DNA of 64,000 nt. Source: Cyclobacteriaceae bacterium. Its GTDB lineage: Bacteria; Bacteroidota; Bacteroidia; Cytophagales; Cyclobacteriaceae. Positions 55,884 to 64,000 of the stretch are shown here, in pieces. The DNA lies in the NCBI GenBank assembly GCA_016787605.1, contig JAEUUE010000015.1:1-64000 (forward strand), in the 5' to 3' direction. The position numbers were made by a program, and so were the translations under genes. The notes below the pieces were generated by a model that was not told the DNA's origin, searched no databases, and was given only the letters and a program-made list of their open reading frames with translations. How positions within the stretch are numbered: position 1 is the stretch's first letter; every line of letters starts with the position of its first letter.

Positions 55884-57189
55884 GGATTTCAGACACAAAA
55901 TGCCGAAGCTTCATACTTGGAGTTGTGGGTATTTCAGTCACATACCGAAACTCAACACTAAACTCTTCACCCAAATAGTGACAAACGGTTTTTGCAATTA
56001 TCTCCTCCTCTGACCTTGATAAATGACGTTTGGCTACCACATCAAAGACAAAATGATCCAATCGTGTCTGCCGCACTCTAAACTCATTCATCAACACACC
56101 ATACCGCTCTAACAAACTTCTGGAGATATAATAGAATGAAAAGCCTGCAGCTATCTTGCCCGATGGGAAGCGGATCACATCATTTGTTCGCCCCTGTAAC
56201 GAAGTGATCACAGACCTGCCCTTGTGCTTTGATAAAGTTACCAGATCACCGAGGCGGTAGCGGATCAATGGGAAGGCCGTATTAAATAGTGAAGTACATA
56301 CAATCTCCGGAAGGCCGTCAGGCCCGTCCAACTGTTCGAAGAGAAATAACTCGTCTACACACTCAAGCGATTCAAGAGAATTGCCAAAAGCAAGTAGGCC
56401 CAACTCGGAAGCTCCATATTCGATGAAAACCGGAACCCCCATCTGCTGTTCGATGATCAATTTATCATATGCGCCACATGTCTCTGATGTCACTATCACC
56501 GATCGTAACGACTTTACATATTCTGCACACACAATCCCCTTACGCTTTAGAAACTCAGCAAAAAGCACAATGGCAGAAGTATAGCCGTATATAAACTCGA
56601 TCTCCCGGGCTTGAATAGACTCGAGAAACTTGTTAAAAGCACCATCAGAAAGGTCGTACACCGGAAGCCGGATACGATCCATCACACGATCCTTCAAATG
56701 TTCAAAACTTCTATCCAAAAAACTCTTCGGCACACCATACAACCGACCTTGGGGCGAGGACAATCTGAGCCCAGCTCTCTCATACCAATAGGCAATCGAA
56801 GCCCATGTTAGGCCATGGCTAAACTTGTCCTTTGCAAAGAAGAACGGATGACCGGATGAACCCGAAGTACTCGAAACATAAAGCGAGTGTTGCCGCTTTC
56901 TCGCAGGTAGCGATAGAAGATCGGTTAACGGACGTTGAAAATCACCTTTCTTCAAAAAGGGTAAATCATCCCATTGTCTAACCTCGGAAATTCCGGCTAT
57001 GGATCGATAGAACTCATTGTTCCGTAAATGATAGTTAGCAATCATAATGGAACGATCTTTTTGCCAGCCAATGAAATCATCCGGAGACAGAGAACGGATT
57101 CTCGCGAATTCATCCACCGCAGAAGAAAACGAAAAACCCCTTACCTCTAGAAGCAACTCAAATAAACTCACGCCAAAATGGGTTGCCAT
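55876..57189 (-). CDS. PaaK/CapK-like AMP-binding enzyme
   Basis: The 437-residue protein belongs to the adenylate-forming superfamily, in the phenylacetate-CoA-ligase-like (CapK) branch. It has the phosphate loop SSTSGSSGHPFFFAKDK, the core IEYGASELG, and IRYRLGDLVTL before a C-terminal subdomain (GRTNDVIRFPSGK). CapK-like proteins occur in capsule loci and probably activate an acyl or amino-acyl group to be placed on a sugar, but this is not proven. The start overlaps the upstream glycosyltransferase gene by 22 bases. AT-rich codon use. Confidence 0.82.
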   Translation of the reverse strand: MATHFGVSLFELLLEVRGFSFSSAVDEFARIRSLSPDDFIGWQKDRSIMIANYHLRNNEFYRSIAGISEVRQWDDLPFLKKGDFQRPLTDLLSLPARKRQHSLYVSSTSGSSGHPFFFAKDKFSHGLTWASIAYWYERAGLRLSSPQGRLYGVPKSFLDRSFEHLKDRVMDRIRLPVYDLSDGAFNKFLESIQAREIEFIYGYTSAIVLFAEFLKRKGIVCAEYVKSLRSVIVTSETCGAYDKLIIEQQMGVPVFIEYGASELGLLAFGNSLESLECVDELFLFEQLDGPDGLPEIVCTSLFNTAFPLIRYRLGDLVTLSKHKGRSVITSLQGRTNDVIRFPSGKIAAGFSFYYISRSLLERYGVLMNEFRVRQTRLDHFVFDVVAKRHLSRSEEEIIAKTVCHYLGEEFSVEFRYVTEIPTTPSMKLRHFVSEIHD

Positions 57190-58184
57190 TGTGAGTACAC
57201 TCTGTCCTCATCGAATTCCTCTACGGTAGCACGGGCATTTCGGGCAAGCCGAAGTGCGAGCGTGCCATCACTACATAGTTGGATAACTGCATCCACCATA
57301 GCCTTTCTATCTTCCGATGGGACGAGCAAACCATTAAACCCATGGTCAATCAGAAAAGGAATTCCTCCAACATTTGTAGAAACAACCGGGAGGCCCAAAG
57401 CCATAGCCTCCATGACACTCACAGGTATATTGTCAAAACGTGCAGTATTGATAAAAATATCGTACTCGGCCGATCTCTGAATCCAAGCTTCTTTTGCCAT
57501 CAGGCCGGGAAAATGCACATTAGTCAAACTCTTAGATTTACAAAAAGATATGCACTGCTCCAATGTATCGTCTTTAGCCGGACCGATCATTGCGAGGGTC
57601 GCATTAGGATAAACCTTTTTCAATTCGTGGAAAACCTCTACTGCCAGCAAGGGGTTATAAATTTCATGAAATGACCGGACCCAAAGAAGCCTGGGACGCG
57701 GTAAAGCACGAACTGAAAATGGGCAAATGGCAAGTCGTACCGGATTCGGAATATACTGAAGATTACTAATCCCTTGCTCACCAAAAAAGGAGTATAAATA
57801 TTTGGATGGTGACACGACCCATTTAGCAGAACTGAAAATAATCCTACAAAAAGACGGATTTCTTTTCCATCGGGCAGGCAAATCCCCACCTCGCAAAATC
57901 GGAATGTAGTGAATCCCGAACATCTTGCAAGCAAGGCTACAAACCAATCCATAGTAGAAGGCTGAAGTACTATAGAGATCAATTACTACCACATTCACTG
58001 TCTTGCGATATCTGAAAATGGAGACCACCATTTCAAAAAGCCGGCCGGGCTTCCATTGCCTTGAGCCCGCATAGTAAACCTGATGATGATACCTCTCGAA
58101 AAGCGCACCCAGAAAGTCAATACCAGTAGGTGTTCGCCCATGCCTACTCAATCTGTTTCCAATATATAAAATACCGGGTAGCAT
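57168..58184 (-). CDS. Glycosyltransferase family 4 (GT-B)
   Basis: The 338-residue enzyme begins LPGILYIGNRLSRHGRTPTG. Its C-terminal Rossmann domain carries LLWVRSFHEIYNP, MIGPAKDDTLEQCI, HFPGLMAKEAWIQRSAEYDIFIN and ARFDNIPVSVMEAMALGLPVV, with the E-x7-E-type donor-binding motif. It should add a nucleotide-sugar-derived residue to the growing glycan. It is three bases from the O-antigen-ligase-like gene upstream. Confidence 0.9.
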   Translation of the reverse strand: MLPGILYIGNRLSRHGRTPTGIDFLGALFERYHHQVYYAGSRQWKPGRLFEMVVSIFRYRKTVNVVVIDLYSTSAFYYGLVCSLACKMFGIHYIPILRGGDLPARWKRNPSFCRIIFSSAKWVVSPSKYLYSFFGEQGISNLQYIPNPVRLAICPFSVRALPRPRLLWVRSFHEIYNPLLAVEVFHELKKVYPNATLAMIGPAKDDTLEQCISFCKSKSLTNVHFPGLMAKEAWIQRSAEYDIFINTARFDNIPVSVMEAMALGLPVVSTNVGGIPFLIDHGFNGLLVPSEDRKAMVDAVIQLCSDGTLALRLARNARATVEEFDEDRVYSQWQPILA

Positions 58185-58187
58185 CCC

Positions 58188-59504
58188 CTACGTCCTCGAT
58201 CGCTTTGCAAATGTCAACGCGAGACCATAATAGAACCCCGGAAGAGCAAGACGCATAGCCGAATGCGACATCGTAATTAATGCCAATACATAGAGCCCAA
58301 CCAATACAGGCAGGGCCCCCGGGGGCACCTCGCGAAAATGAAACAAGGGAAACGTAATGAGCAAGAGAATTGCCCCCAACCCAAAAACACCGTGCTCCGC
58401 CAGTGTCCGCGAGTACTCAGAGTGCGTATTAGAGAAAAAAAGTCCGCTGACCGCTTGTTCACGTATCATACCGGGCCCTATGCCAAACACTGGATTACTC
58501 AAAAACAAACCAATCTCATGCTCCAGGATCAAAACCCGGTTGGACGTAATGTCCTTTTGCTGCCCCGTTCGATAGTTAATCCCTTGATAGCGATATGTTA
58601 ACCTTCCTTGGGACAAATTGTCGACGTAAATCCATGAAAGTACTAGCAATGCAGATCCAAATGCAAAAAAGACAACACTTTTGCCCTTCTGGACAACACC
58701 CGACGTACGAAACAGAAAAACAATAAAGAATACAAGGAGGGCCAGCACTCCAGCTATCAACCCACCGCGTGAAAATGTGGCAAGACCTCGGATGCTAAAT
58801 GCAAAAACAAGCACAATATCAAACAGAAAAGATCCAGTGACGTATTGCTTTGTGAATAGAAAAAATACCAAACAAAAAATGCAGGCCCCAATCATCGTGG
58901 AAACCTGATTAGGCCCGAATCCAGCAGTAGCCTGAAAATTAGACTGTGTTCCATATTCAATTTCAGACAAATCAGGCGTAACCAATGCCAAATAAACCAG
59001 CATGGTGACTAATGGAAATACCATCGACCTCAGAATAGATACAAATCGTGATGGCGATAATGCTCTTCGAAAAAAATACCAACTTGCAATTATTAAGCTC
59101 AATGGCCCTGATAAATTAAAAGAGACAGCCTGACGGAAACGCTCGAAGTCCGGAAATTCTACAACCGAAAACGAGGGGACTAGTAGAGCCGCATACAACA
59201 AAATTTGAACGGGAATGCTCTTCCTCGACTCCTGTACGAGCAAGCCAAGAGCTAGAAAAATACAGATTACATATTTACCCATCTCCCAAAAAACGAATCC
59301 GCCCGTCATGCGGAGAACGACTTCGAGGCCGACAAAATACGCACTCCATATGGCCGCCTCGTCCTTTCCATTTTTAGAGTACACAATGTGTACTAAGGCG
59401 ACAAAAAAAATAAAAATGCCGAGGGGGCCTGTCAGTTGTCGATATTGAGCAAGCAAAAGGCCAAGTAATGCATGGATGATAACAAGAATGACTTGGCGAC
59501 TCAT
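58188..59504 (-). CDS. O-antigen ligase / polymerase-like membrane protein
   Basis: The 438-residue protein has about twelve hydrophobic segments. A Wzy_C-type periplasmic loop lies between FSRGGLIAGVLALL and SNTHSEYSRTLAEHGVFGLG, where the conserved Arg and His of this family lie. These proteins polymerise lipid-linked repeat units (Wzy) or ligate them to lipid A core (WaaL) at the periplasmic face; sequence alone cannot choose. No Wzx-type flippase is seen within the window. Confidence 0.88.
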   Translation of the reverse strand: MSRQVILVIIHALLGLLLAQYRQLTGPLGIFIFFVALVHIVYSKNGKDEAAIWSAYFVGLEVVLRMTGGFVFWEMGKYVICIFLALGLLVQESRKSIPVQILLYAALLVPSFSVVEFPDFERFRQAVSFNLSGPLSLIIASWYFFRRALSPSRFVSILRSMVFPLVTMLVYLALVTPDLSEIEYGTQSNFQATAGFGPNQVSTMIGACIFCLVFFLFTKQYVTGSFLFDIVLVFAFSIRGLATFSRGGLIAGVLALLVFFIVFLFRTSGVVQKGKSVVFFAFGSALLVLSWIYVDNLSQGRLTYRYQGINYRTGQQKDITSNRVLILEHEIGLFLSNPVFGIGPGMIREQAVSGLFFSNTHSEYSRTLAEHGVFGLGAILLLITFPLFHFREVPPGALPVLVGLYVLALITMSHSAMRLALPGFYYGLALTFAKRSRT

Positions 59505-59506
59505 GG

Positions 59507-60703
59507 CTATTGGCTTGCTTGCATTCCACGAACTAGGTCCGCAACGCCAGATGCGAATTGGTCAGCAGTATATTGAACAGCCTCCGTACGACCCAAATAC
59601 CTGAGCCGTCGAATTTCAGATGGCGAAAGTGCGGATACTTGAATGAGTGCTTGAGACAACCCCTCGGGGCTAGCCTTGAAAAGAAATCCGTTTTCACCAT
59701 GCCGAATGATTGTAGGCAGGAGACCTGCACTCACACACACTGGAATTGCACCCGCACACCAAGCCTCGACCACTACCTTCGGCCATCCCTCTTTTTCTCC
59801 TGGCATTAGTACCACATCTGCAAAATTCAGTAGACGCATGGCCTCCATGTAGGGACGAGAGCCAATGAAGCTCACTTTGCTTTCTACACCAAGTTCGCAG
59901 GCTAGCCGCCGAAGATGACTCTCCTCTGGACCATCACCAACAATGAAATAGTGCCAATCTGTGGCGGGAGTAAGTTGAGACAACAAAGCCAATCCCTCGA
60001 TAGCCAGAGAAAAACCCTTTTCAGGTAATAGTCGGCCCAATGAGTAGACTCGCAACTTCCCAGTTAGATCATTCTCCCTTCCATCCTCTATCCGCTCGCC
60101 TCCAAAGATCTCATCCTTCTCCTTTTTTGACATAAGGAGTGGAAAGAAACTAATCAAATGAGGTTGCTGATACTGTCCGTAGACCAGAACCCGGTTATCG
60201 GCACCCAACCAATTTCGAACTATGTATCGCTCGAAAATGGAAGGAATACGCTCCCCCTTAAAGTGTCCAAAGTAGCCAGCAAACTTAGTAATACTCTTCT
60301 TTCTCAGAGAGACAACAAGCATATGAGCGAGCAGAGAAAAATGCCCAGGGCTACGGATAAGCAGGAAGTCGTGGCGCCAGATGAAAGCTGCCATTTGAAA
60401 GAACACGATCGGTAGCTGCAAAAAACGCACCACAAAACCTAGCCGAAAGACTCGAGTATCATAGCGCACAAAGCGGAAGAAGACATTGGATCGATTATAC
60501 GTAGATAGACTTCCCTTTTTGGGTGATGCTGTTAATGGAGTAAAAATTTCCACCTCTTGAAACAAATCTGCCCAAATGCGCATTTCACGAACGTATGGCT
60601 CATATGCGACTACTTCTCCTGTGGATTCGATCCAGTGGTTGGTTTGAGTAATCGTACCCAACCTTGAATTAAGTACCTGACTATCTACCTCTTCACTTGC
60701 CAT
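59507..60703 (-). CDS. Glycosyltransferase family 4 (GT-B)
   Basis: The 398-residue protein has an N-terminal domain with TNHWIESTGEVVAYEPYVREM. The C-terminal domain has VYSLGRLLPEKGFSLAIEGL, FIVGDGPEESHLRRL, VSFIGSRPYMEAM, and LMPGEKEGWPKVVVEAWCAG with the catalytic-side E-x7-E-like pair. The first 17 residues overlap the upstream WbqC gene by 19 bases and may not be translated; the conserved part begins near ITQTNHW. The donor sugar is unknown. Confidence 0.88.
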   Translation of the reverse strand: MASEEVDSQVLNSRLGTITQTNHWIESTGEVVAYEPYVREMRIWADLFQEVEIFTPLTASPKKGSLSTYNRSNVFFRFVRYDTRVFRLGFVVRFLQLPIVFFQMAAFIWRHDFLLIRSPGHFSLLAHMLVVSLRKKSITKFAGYFGHFKGERIPSIFERYIVRNWLGADNRVLVYGQYQQPHLISFFPLLMSKKEKDEIFGGERIEDGRENDLTGKLRVYSLGRLLPEKGFSLAIEGLALLSQLTPATDWHYFIVGDGPEESHLRRLACELGVESKVSFIGSRPYMEAMRLLNFADVVLMPGEKEGWPKVVVEAWCAGAIPVCVSAGLLPTIIRHGENGFLFKASPEGLSQALIQVSALSPSEIRRLRYLGRTEAVQYTADQFASGVADLVRGMQASQ

Positions 60704-61392
60704 GCTGCTTCAATCAACCTCCGAGCTTCATCAATGCCTGTATTAAAAAGGCAGTCGACAATCGATAGTCCAGGAATAAACTTTTCACCTTGTTGCGCGT
60801 ACACCGTATTATTCGGCTCAAACTCTTGCCACACAACTTCAATACCGGATGTATTCCAACGATCCACATCGATGTAATTCTTACCCCCCCTGCCGGCAAT
60901 GTAATGGGTGGCTTCTAACTTATTGCAAATATCAATCAGGCGTTGATTGGGCTCTTCACTTAGCGGCAAAAGTTCTTCCGCCCGCAAGATTTTACCCGGG
61001 TACTTCAGTGCCTTTAGAATCAAATCAAGAAACTCGTAGTTAAGTTTATCCAGGTTAGCATCGCAGGAAAGAATCAGGTTGATAAGCTCAGGACCCAATT
61101 CGTGAAAGTAAGGTGCTCTCCCATAGAACTGCTCCATCGTTCTTGCCATTGGCTTACGCCAACCATTGCTTACCTCCTCCACTTCATCAATGGATATACC
61201 TAACGAGGCTCGTACGGGCACTGTTAGCCAAAATTCTAGGAGCGTATTGGGGTTTTTAACCTTTGTGCGGTTTTGAAAGTAGTTCTTACGGAACTGCACA
61301 TTGTGTAGCCACACAAATACATCACTGTTCCAAACTTTATTGAAATATCCAAGCCATGGTAAAAAGTGCGGCTGGTGAATGCTCACGATCAT
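60685..61392 (-). CDS. WbqC family protein
   Basis: The 235-residue protein opens VSIHQPHFLPWLGYFNKV and has DVFVWLHNVQFRKNYFQNR, CNKLEATHYIAGRGGKNYID and the late EFEPNNTVYAQQGEKFIPGLSIVDCLFNTG, the signature stretches of WbqC. The family is found in O-antigen loci beside sugar-modifying enzymes; its activity is not established. Its ATG overlaps the deacetylase stop by four bases. Confidence 0.9.
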   Translation of the reverse strand: MIVSIHQPHFLPWLGYFNKVWNSDVFVWLHNVQFRKNYFQNRTKVKNPNTLLEFWLTVPVRASLGISIDEVEEVSNGWRKPMARTMEQFYGRAPYFHELGPELINLILSCDANLDKLNYEFLDLILKALKYPGKILRAEELLPLSEEPNQRLIDICNKLEATHYIAGRGGKNYIDVDRWNTSGIEVVWQEFEPNNTVYAQQGEKFIPGLSIVDCLFNTGIDEARRLIEAAWQVKR

Positions 61393-62009
61393 AGAATCAT
61401 CCGGATTACCTCGAAACACTCAGCATACTCTTTGCCAATTTGCTTGCCACGGACACGGGCTAAATCACCTACAATGTCGTTTGAAAAAAACATTCGCCCT
61501 TTTTGCGTTTCGTATGCATTTATCGCCTGCACTTTTGCATCAACAGATTCTTTACTGAGTTCGATAAACAGATCCATCTTAAAGTCAAAACTATTCCATG
61601 GCAACTCATAACCCAATATAGAAGAATACTTAAAAGCACGCCTGCCTTCAGCAAACACCACTTCATGCGATTGGTGAATGTCTCTACTATTAGGGAGAAA
61701 AACCAAATCAGGCTTGTATTGCATGCTTAGATCGTAGAAAAACTGAAGGATCTCCATCCGCACATCGAACAAATTGCGTGGATCGTACGACTTTAGAAGA
61801 ACATGATCGGGCTTAATGCCCAGTATAGATGCGCTGCGGTGAAACTCGCTTAGCAGCGTACCACTATTAACCAATGGAGGCAATGACAAGCCAACATAAA
61901 AAACCCGGTTTGTCTTCCCCAATTGATAGATTGTGCCACCCGCACCCAATTCAACATCATCAACATGAGGTGCAATGGCAAAAATGGTTTTGTCTCTCAG
62001 ATTAATCAT
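61389..62009 (-). CDS. PIG-L/LmbE-family deacetylase
   Basis: The 206-residue hydrolase has the zinc motif APHVDDVELGAGG (His15, Asp17, Asp18) and the distal DIHQSHEVVFAEGRR pair of His residues. PIG-L enzymes remove N-acetyl groups from GlcNAc-like sugars. Three bases upstream lies a GNAT acetyltransferase gene, so an N-acetyl group may be exchanged for another acyl group; this is inference. It is coupled to the downstream WbqC gene. Confidence 0.9.
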   Translation of the reverse strand: MINLRDKTIFAIAPHVDDVELGAGGTIYQLGKTNRVFYVGLSLPPLVNSGTLLSEFHRSASILGIKPDHVLLKSYDPRNLFDVRMEILQFFYDLSMQYKPDLVFLPNSRDIHQSHEVVFAEGRRAFKYSSILGYELPWNSFDFKMDLFIELSKESVDAKVQAINAYETQKGRMFFSNDIVGDLARVRGKQIGKEYAECFEVIRMIL

Positions 62010-62012
62010 TTT

Positions 62013-62441
62013 CTATTGACGTAATCGCTTCATTTCAGTTCTGTCGTTGTCTTGATGTACCACGGAGAATCCCAATCGAATGTAAAAGGAGACCGCCCGA
62101 GCATTGTGTGTGTCCACTTTAAGCGTGATTGGTAGGTGGGCATAACGGGTCTCTTCGAAAAGCCTCCTTATCAAGGTCTCCCCTATTCCCTTAGACTGCC
62201 ATTGACTTCTCACCGCAAGACGATGGATGTGAATGGACGTAATCTTTCTAGATGCTATCAGAAAACCGACCAACAAGCCACCATTGAGTGCCATAAAAGA
62301 CAACTCCCATTTTTCCGGTAATTCAACAAGAAAATTGTCGATGATCCAAAAGTCACGGCCGATTACTTCGTCAACCTTCAGAAACTCCTCTATATTGCTT
62401 CGAAGGAACTCTTTTGTCATAGGCAAAATGGAGAGGCTCAT
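62013..62441 (-). CDS. GNAT N-acyltransferase
   Basis: The 142-residue protein is a single GNAT domain: IHIHRLAVRSQWQSKGIGETLIRRLF holds the acetyl-CoA pyrophosphate loop (Q-S-K-G-I-G), and VDTHNARAVSFYIRLGFSVV the terminal strands. Its ATG overlaps the upstream glycosyltransferase stop by one base (TGATG). With the PIG-L deacetylase downstream it may acylate an amino sugar. Confidence 0.88.
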   Translation of the reverse strand: MSLSILPMTKEFLRSNIEEFLKVDEVIGRDFWIIDNFLVELPEKWELSFMALNGGLLVGFLIASRKITSIHIHRLAVRSQWQSKGIGETLIRRLFEETRYAHLPITLKVDTHNARAVSFYIRLGFSVVHQDNDRTEMKRLRQ

Positions 62442-63514
62442 CAATCTATTATTGTGTGATAGAGATGAAAAACTTGATCTTGATACCTCTTAACCGAGTA
62501 CAAATCTTCAAACAAGAGGCCAATCCGTCTCTTTAGAGCACCCAAATCCGATCGTAGCAATGATATTCGGTGGATCCACTCCTGAACAGAGAAATCAGAA
62601 ACTATAAGTTGCGGAAGGTACTCAGACACATCCGCTGACACTCCTCCACTATTAGATGCAACAAAAGGCAACCCACCGCACATAAACTCCAACAAAACCA
62701 AGGGCCCTGTCTCAGCTCTCGAGCAATGAATACCCAAGCTATAAGCTGGAATTATGCTACTTATATCAGATATATCCTCGCGGATTTGAATTCTATCTGA
62801 AAGACCAAGCGACCTAATCATGGTACTAATCTCAATATAGTAGATTTTGTCCAGCGGTTTACCCACAATATCCAATGTTACATTCATATTCCTTTCAATC
62901 ATTTCAGCAACTAACGCTACTGCAAACTCAATATTCTTGATGCGTCTGAAATTACTAACTAGCAATAATTTGACTACATCTGCCTCTTTTCGCTCCTCCA
63001 CCATCGGCTTGCATTCAATAGCATTGCCTAACGAATGGGCCCGAACAGGGTTAAGTCCAAAGTTGGCAACCGCCCATTGCAGCAACTGTTCACTCACGGC
63101 CAGGTAATGCTGCTTGCGCAACCACCACACTACAAAAAAAGGAAGCTCTGTTTTGGATAGTCCCTCCACCAATACTTCAGCCGAATGATCATGCAAAAGC
63201 ACCGGCACCGGAACACCAAAAAGAAGGTGTACCACATACACATATTTGGCATTATGTTTCTGATGCACGTGGAGTAAATCATACTGCCTCGCTAAAGAGG
63301 CTAAGGCTCTGAGCGCCCTCCAATCGAATCGCCATTGGCGATTCAACTCATACACCTGAACCCGGCTGTCCAATTGAGTGGCCAATGGCCCCCTGTTTAC
63401 CAGCAGGCACACACCCACCGTATGCCCCGCCTGAACGGATGCATTGGCAATGGTCACCACCATTTTTTCGGCTCCGCCTACTTCCAGGCTACTTATCACA
63501 TGTAAAATCCGCAT
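62441..63514 (-). CDS. Glycosyltransferase family 4 (GT-B)
   Basis: The 357-residue enzyme has the usual start MRILHVISSLEVGGAEKMVV and the donor domain with LLLVSNFRRIKNIEFAVAL, VTLDIVGKPL, and YSLGIHCSRAETGPLVLLEFMCGGLPFVAS. It is of the kind that extends polysaccharide repeat units on the inner membrane. It is distinctly AT-rich. The gap to the next gene upstream is 20 bases. Confidence 0.9.
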   Translation of the reverse strand: MRILHVISSLEVGGAEKMVVTIANASVQAGHTVGVCLLVNRGPLATQLDSRVQVYELNRQWRFDWRALRALASLARQYDLLHVHQKHNAKYVYVVHLLFGVPVPVLLHDHSAEVLVEGLSKTELPFFVVWWLRKQHYLAVSEQLLQWAVANFGLNPVRAHSLGNAIECKPMVEERKEADVVKLLLVSNFRRIKNIEFAVALVAEMIERNMNVTLDIVGKPLDKIYYIEISTMIRSLGLSDRIQIREDISDISSIIPAYSLGIHCSRAETGPLVLLEFMCGGLPFVASNSGGVSADVSEYLPQLIVSDFSVQEWIHRISLLRSDLGALKRRIGLLFEDLYSVKRYQDQVFHLYHTIID

Positions 63515-63534
63515 ACCTAAAGTCCGCCAGTTAA

Positions 63535-64000
63535 TTATACATACCCTGTAGATGCCTCTGAATAGATTCGTGAAGCCATCGCAGAACGTCGACGTATTTC
63601 CAGCAGATTACCAGGCAAACAAAGAAACGCCCACACTACCTTTGTTAACTTCATAAGTATACTTCCGCGAATACTAAAGGTTCCCACTATACTATGCCAC
63701 AGGTATTCGCGCTGCTGCACCGCATCCAGATTCTTCAGATTAAAATAAAGCTCAGTTACATGGGGCAACCGGAAATGCGTAACTGTGGTGCGACTGCTGG
63801 CGTACGTTACCTTGCGCACATTATGCTTTCGCAAACCCCCACTGGGCGCCCGATGATGAAGTACCTTGATTTCAGGATTTATCACCATCAGGGCCCCAGA
63901 CCGGTATAAGCGAGCTCCCAAATCACCATCGGCCTTTTGACCGCGATCATAGGCCATATCAAAACTCCCGGCATGCTCTAGGACGTTGCGCTTTACCATT
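63535..64000 (-). CDS. Glycosyltransferase family 2, C-terminal part (cut by window edge)
   Basis: The 5' end lies beyond the right edge; the Met at 63999 is internal to the fold, not the start. The visible 154 residues hold the end of a GT-A domain: VLEHAGSFDMAYDRGQKADGDL with the catalytic-region DGDLG, ARLYRSGALMVINPEIKVLHH, then RAPSGGLRKHNVR and a ~70-residue C-terminal helical part. It should be a sugar transferase of the same locus. Confidence 0.85.
   Translation of the reverse strand, partial: MVKRNVLEHAGSFDMAYDRGQKADGDLGARLYRSGALMVINPEIKVLHHRAPSGGLRKHNVRKVTYASSRTTVTHFRLPHVTELYFNLKNLDAVQQREYLWHSIVGTFSIRGSILMKLTKVVWAFLCLPGNLLEIRRRSAMASRIYSEASTGYV

Noticed and set aside
63997-63999. 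ATG as the start of the last gene
   Set aside because: The Met lies inside the GT2 fold, just before the conserved (R)xVLExxGxFD block, so the gene continues beyond the window.

Overview
The window looks like a chromosomal segment of a gliding, aerobic member of the Bacteroidota, most likely of the order Cytophagales. Supporting evidence is a gldC gene, a large protein with a type IX secretion (Por) C-terminal sorting domain, a TonB receptor with a carboxypeptidase-like N-terminal domain, DUF1573 and DUF6089 proteins, an exosortase F pair, and repeated TAnnTTTG -7 boxes upstream of genes. By eye the first ~50 kb is GC-rich and the last ~13 kb is clearly more AT-rich. No rRNA, tRNA, CRISPR array, transposase or prophage was found.

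From 1 to about 38.3 kb the content is core metabolism: the 3' end of scoB; gldC; a TonB receptor with an SGNH-hydrolase lipoprotein; a methionine operon (metH in two parts, then metF) behind a SAM-I riboswitch; a polyphosphate neighbourhood (ppx, ppk1, ppk2) with gyrB and a leucine-rich-repeat protein; a flavoprotein and a MORN-repeat/beta-barrel protein; divergent tryptophan dioxygenase and glutaryl-CoA dehydrogenase; wecB, trpS, hpd, a phosphohexomutase, mtaB, a LolD-type ATPase, sucC and a DUF6089 outer-membrane protein.

From 38.35 to 39.07 kb lies a gene-free island of nested repeats. Beyond it, from 39.1 kb to the right edge, every gene is on the minus strand and most overlap or nearly touch. 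This is a surface-polysaccharide locus: glycosyltransferases, an O-antigen-ligase-like polymerase, methyltransferases, a PaaK-like adenylating enzyme, a carbamoyltransferase/DUF5989/SxtJ trio, WbqC, a PIG-L deacetylase, GNAT and hexapeptide acetyltransferases, two phosphoglycosyl transferases, two DegT aminotransferases and a 4,6-dehydratase. The last four classes together suffice for a bacillosamine-type diamino sugar. Inside the locus sit exosortase F with its partner protein, a type IX secretion substrate, and a 64-residue protein whose mature part is little more than a short Pro-rich stub, a membrane segment and a basic tail. The last is a plausible exosortase target.

The most unusual non-coding signal is a set of about a dozen short intergenic arrays, unrelated in sequence, each built of degenerate words with a strict period of 7, 8 or 9 bp. 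One of them spans the junction of the two metH parts, which are in the same frame and separated by one UGA.
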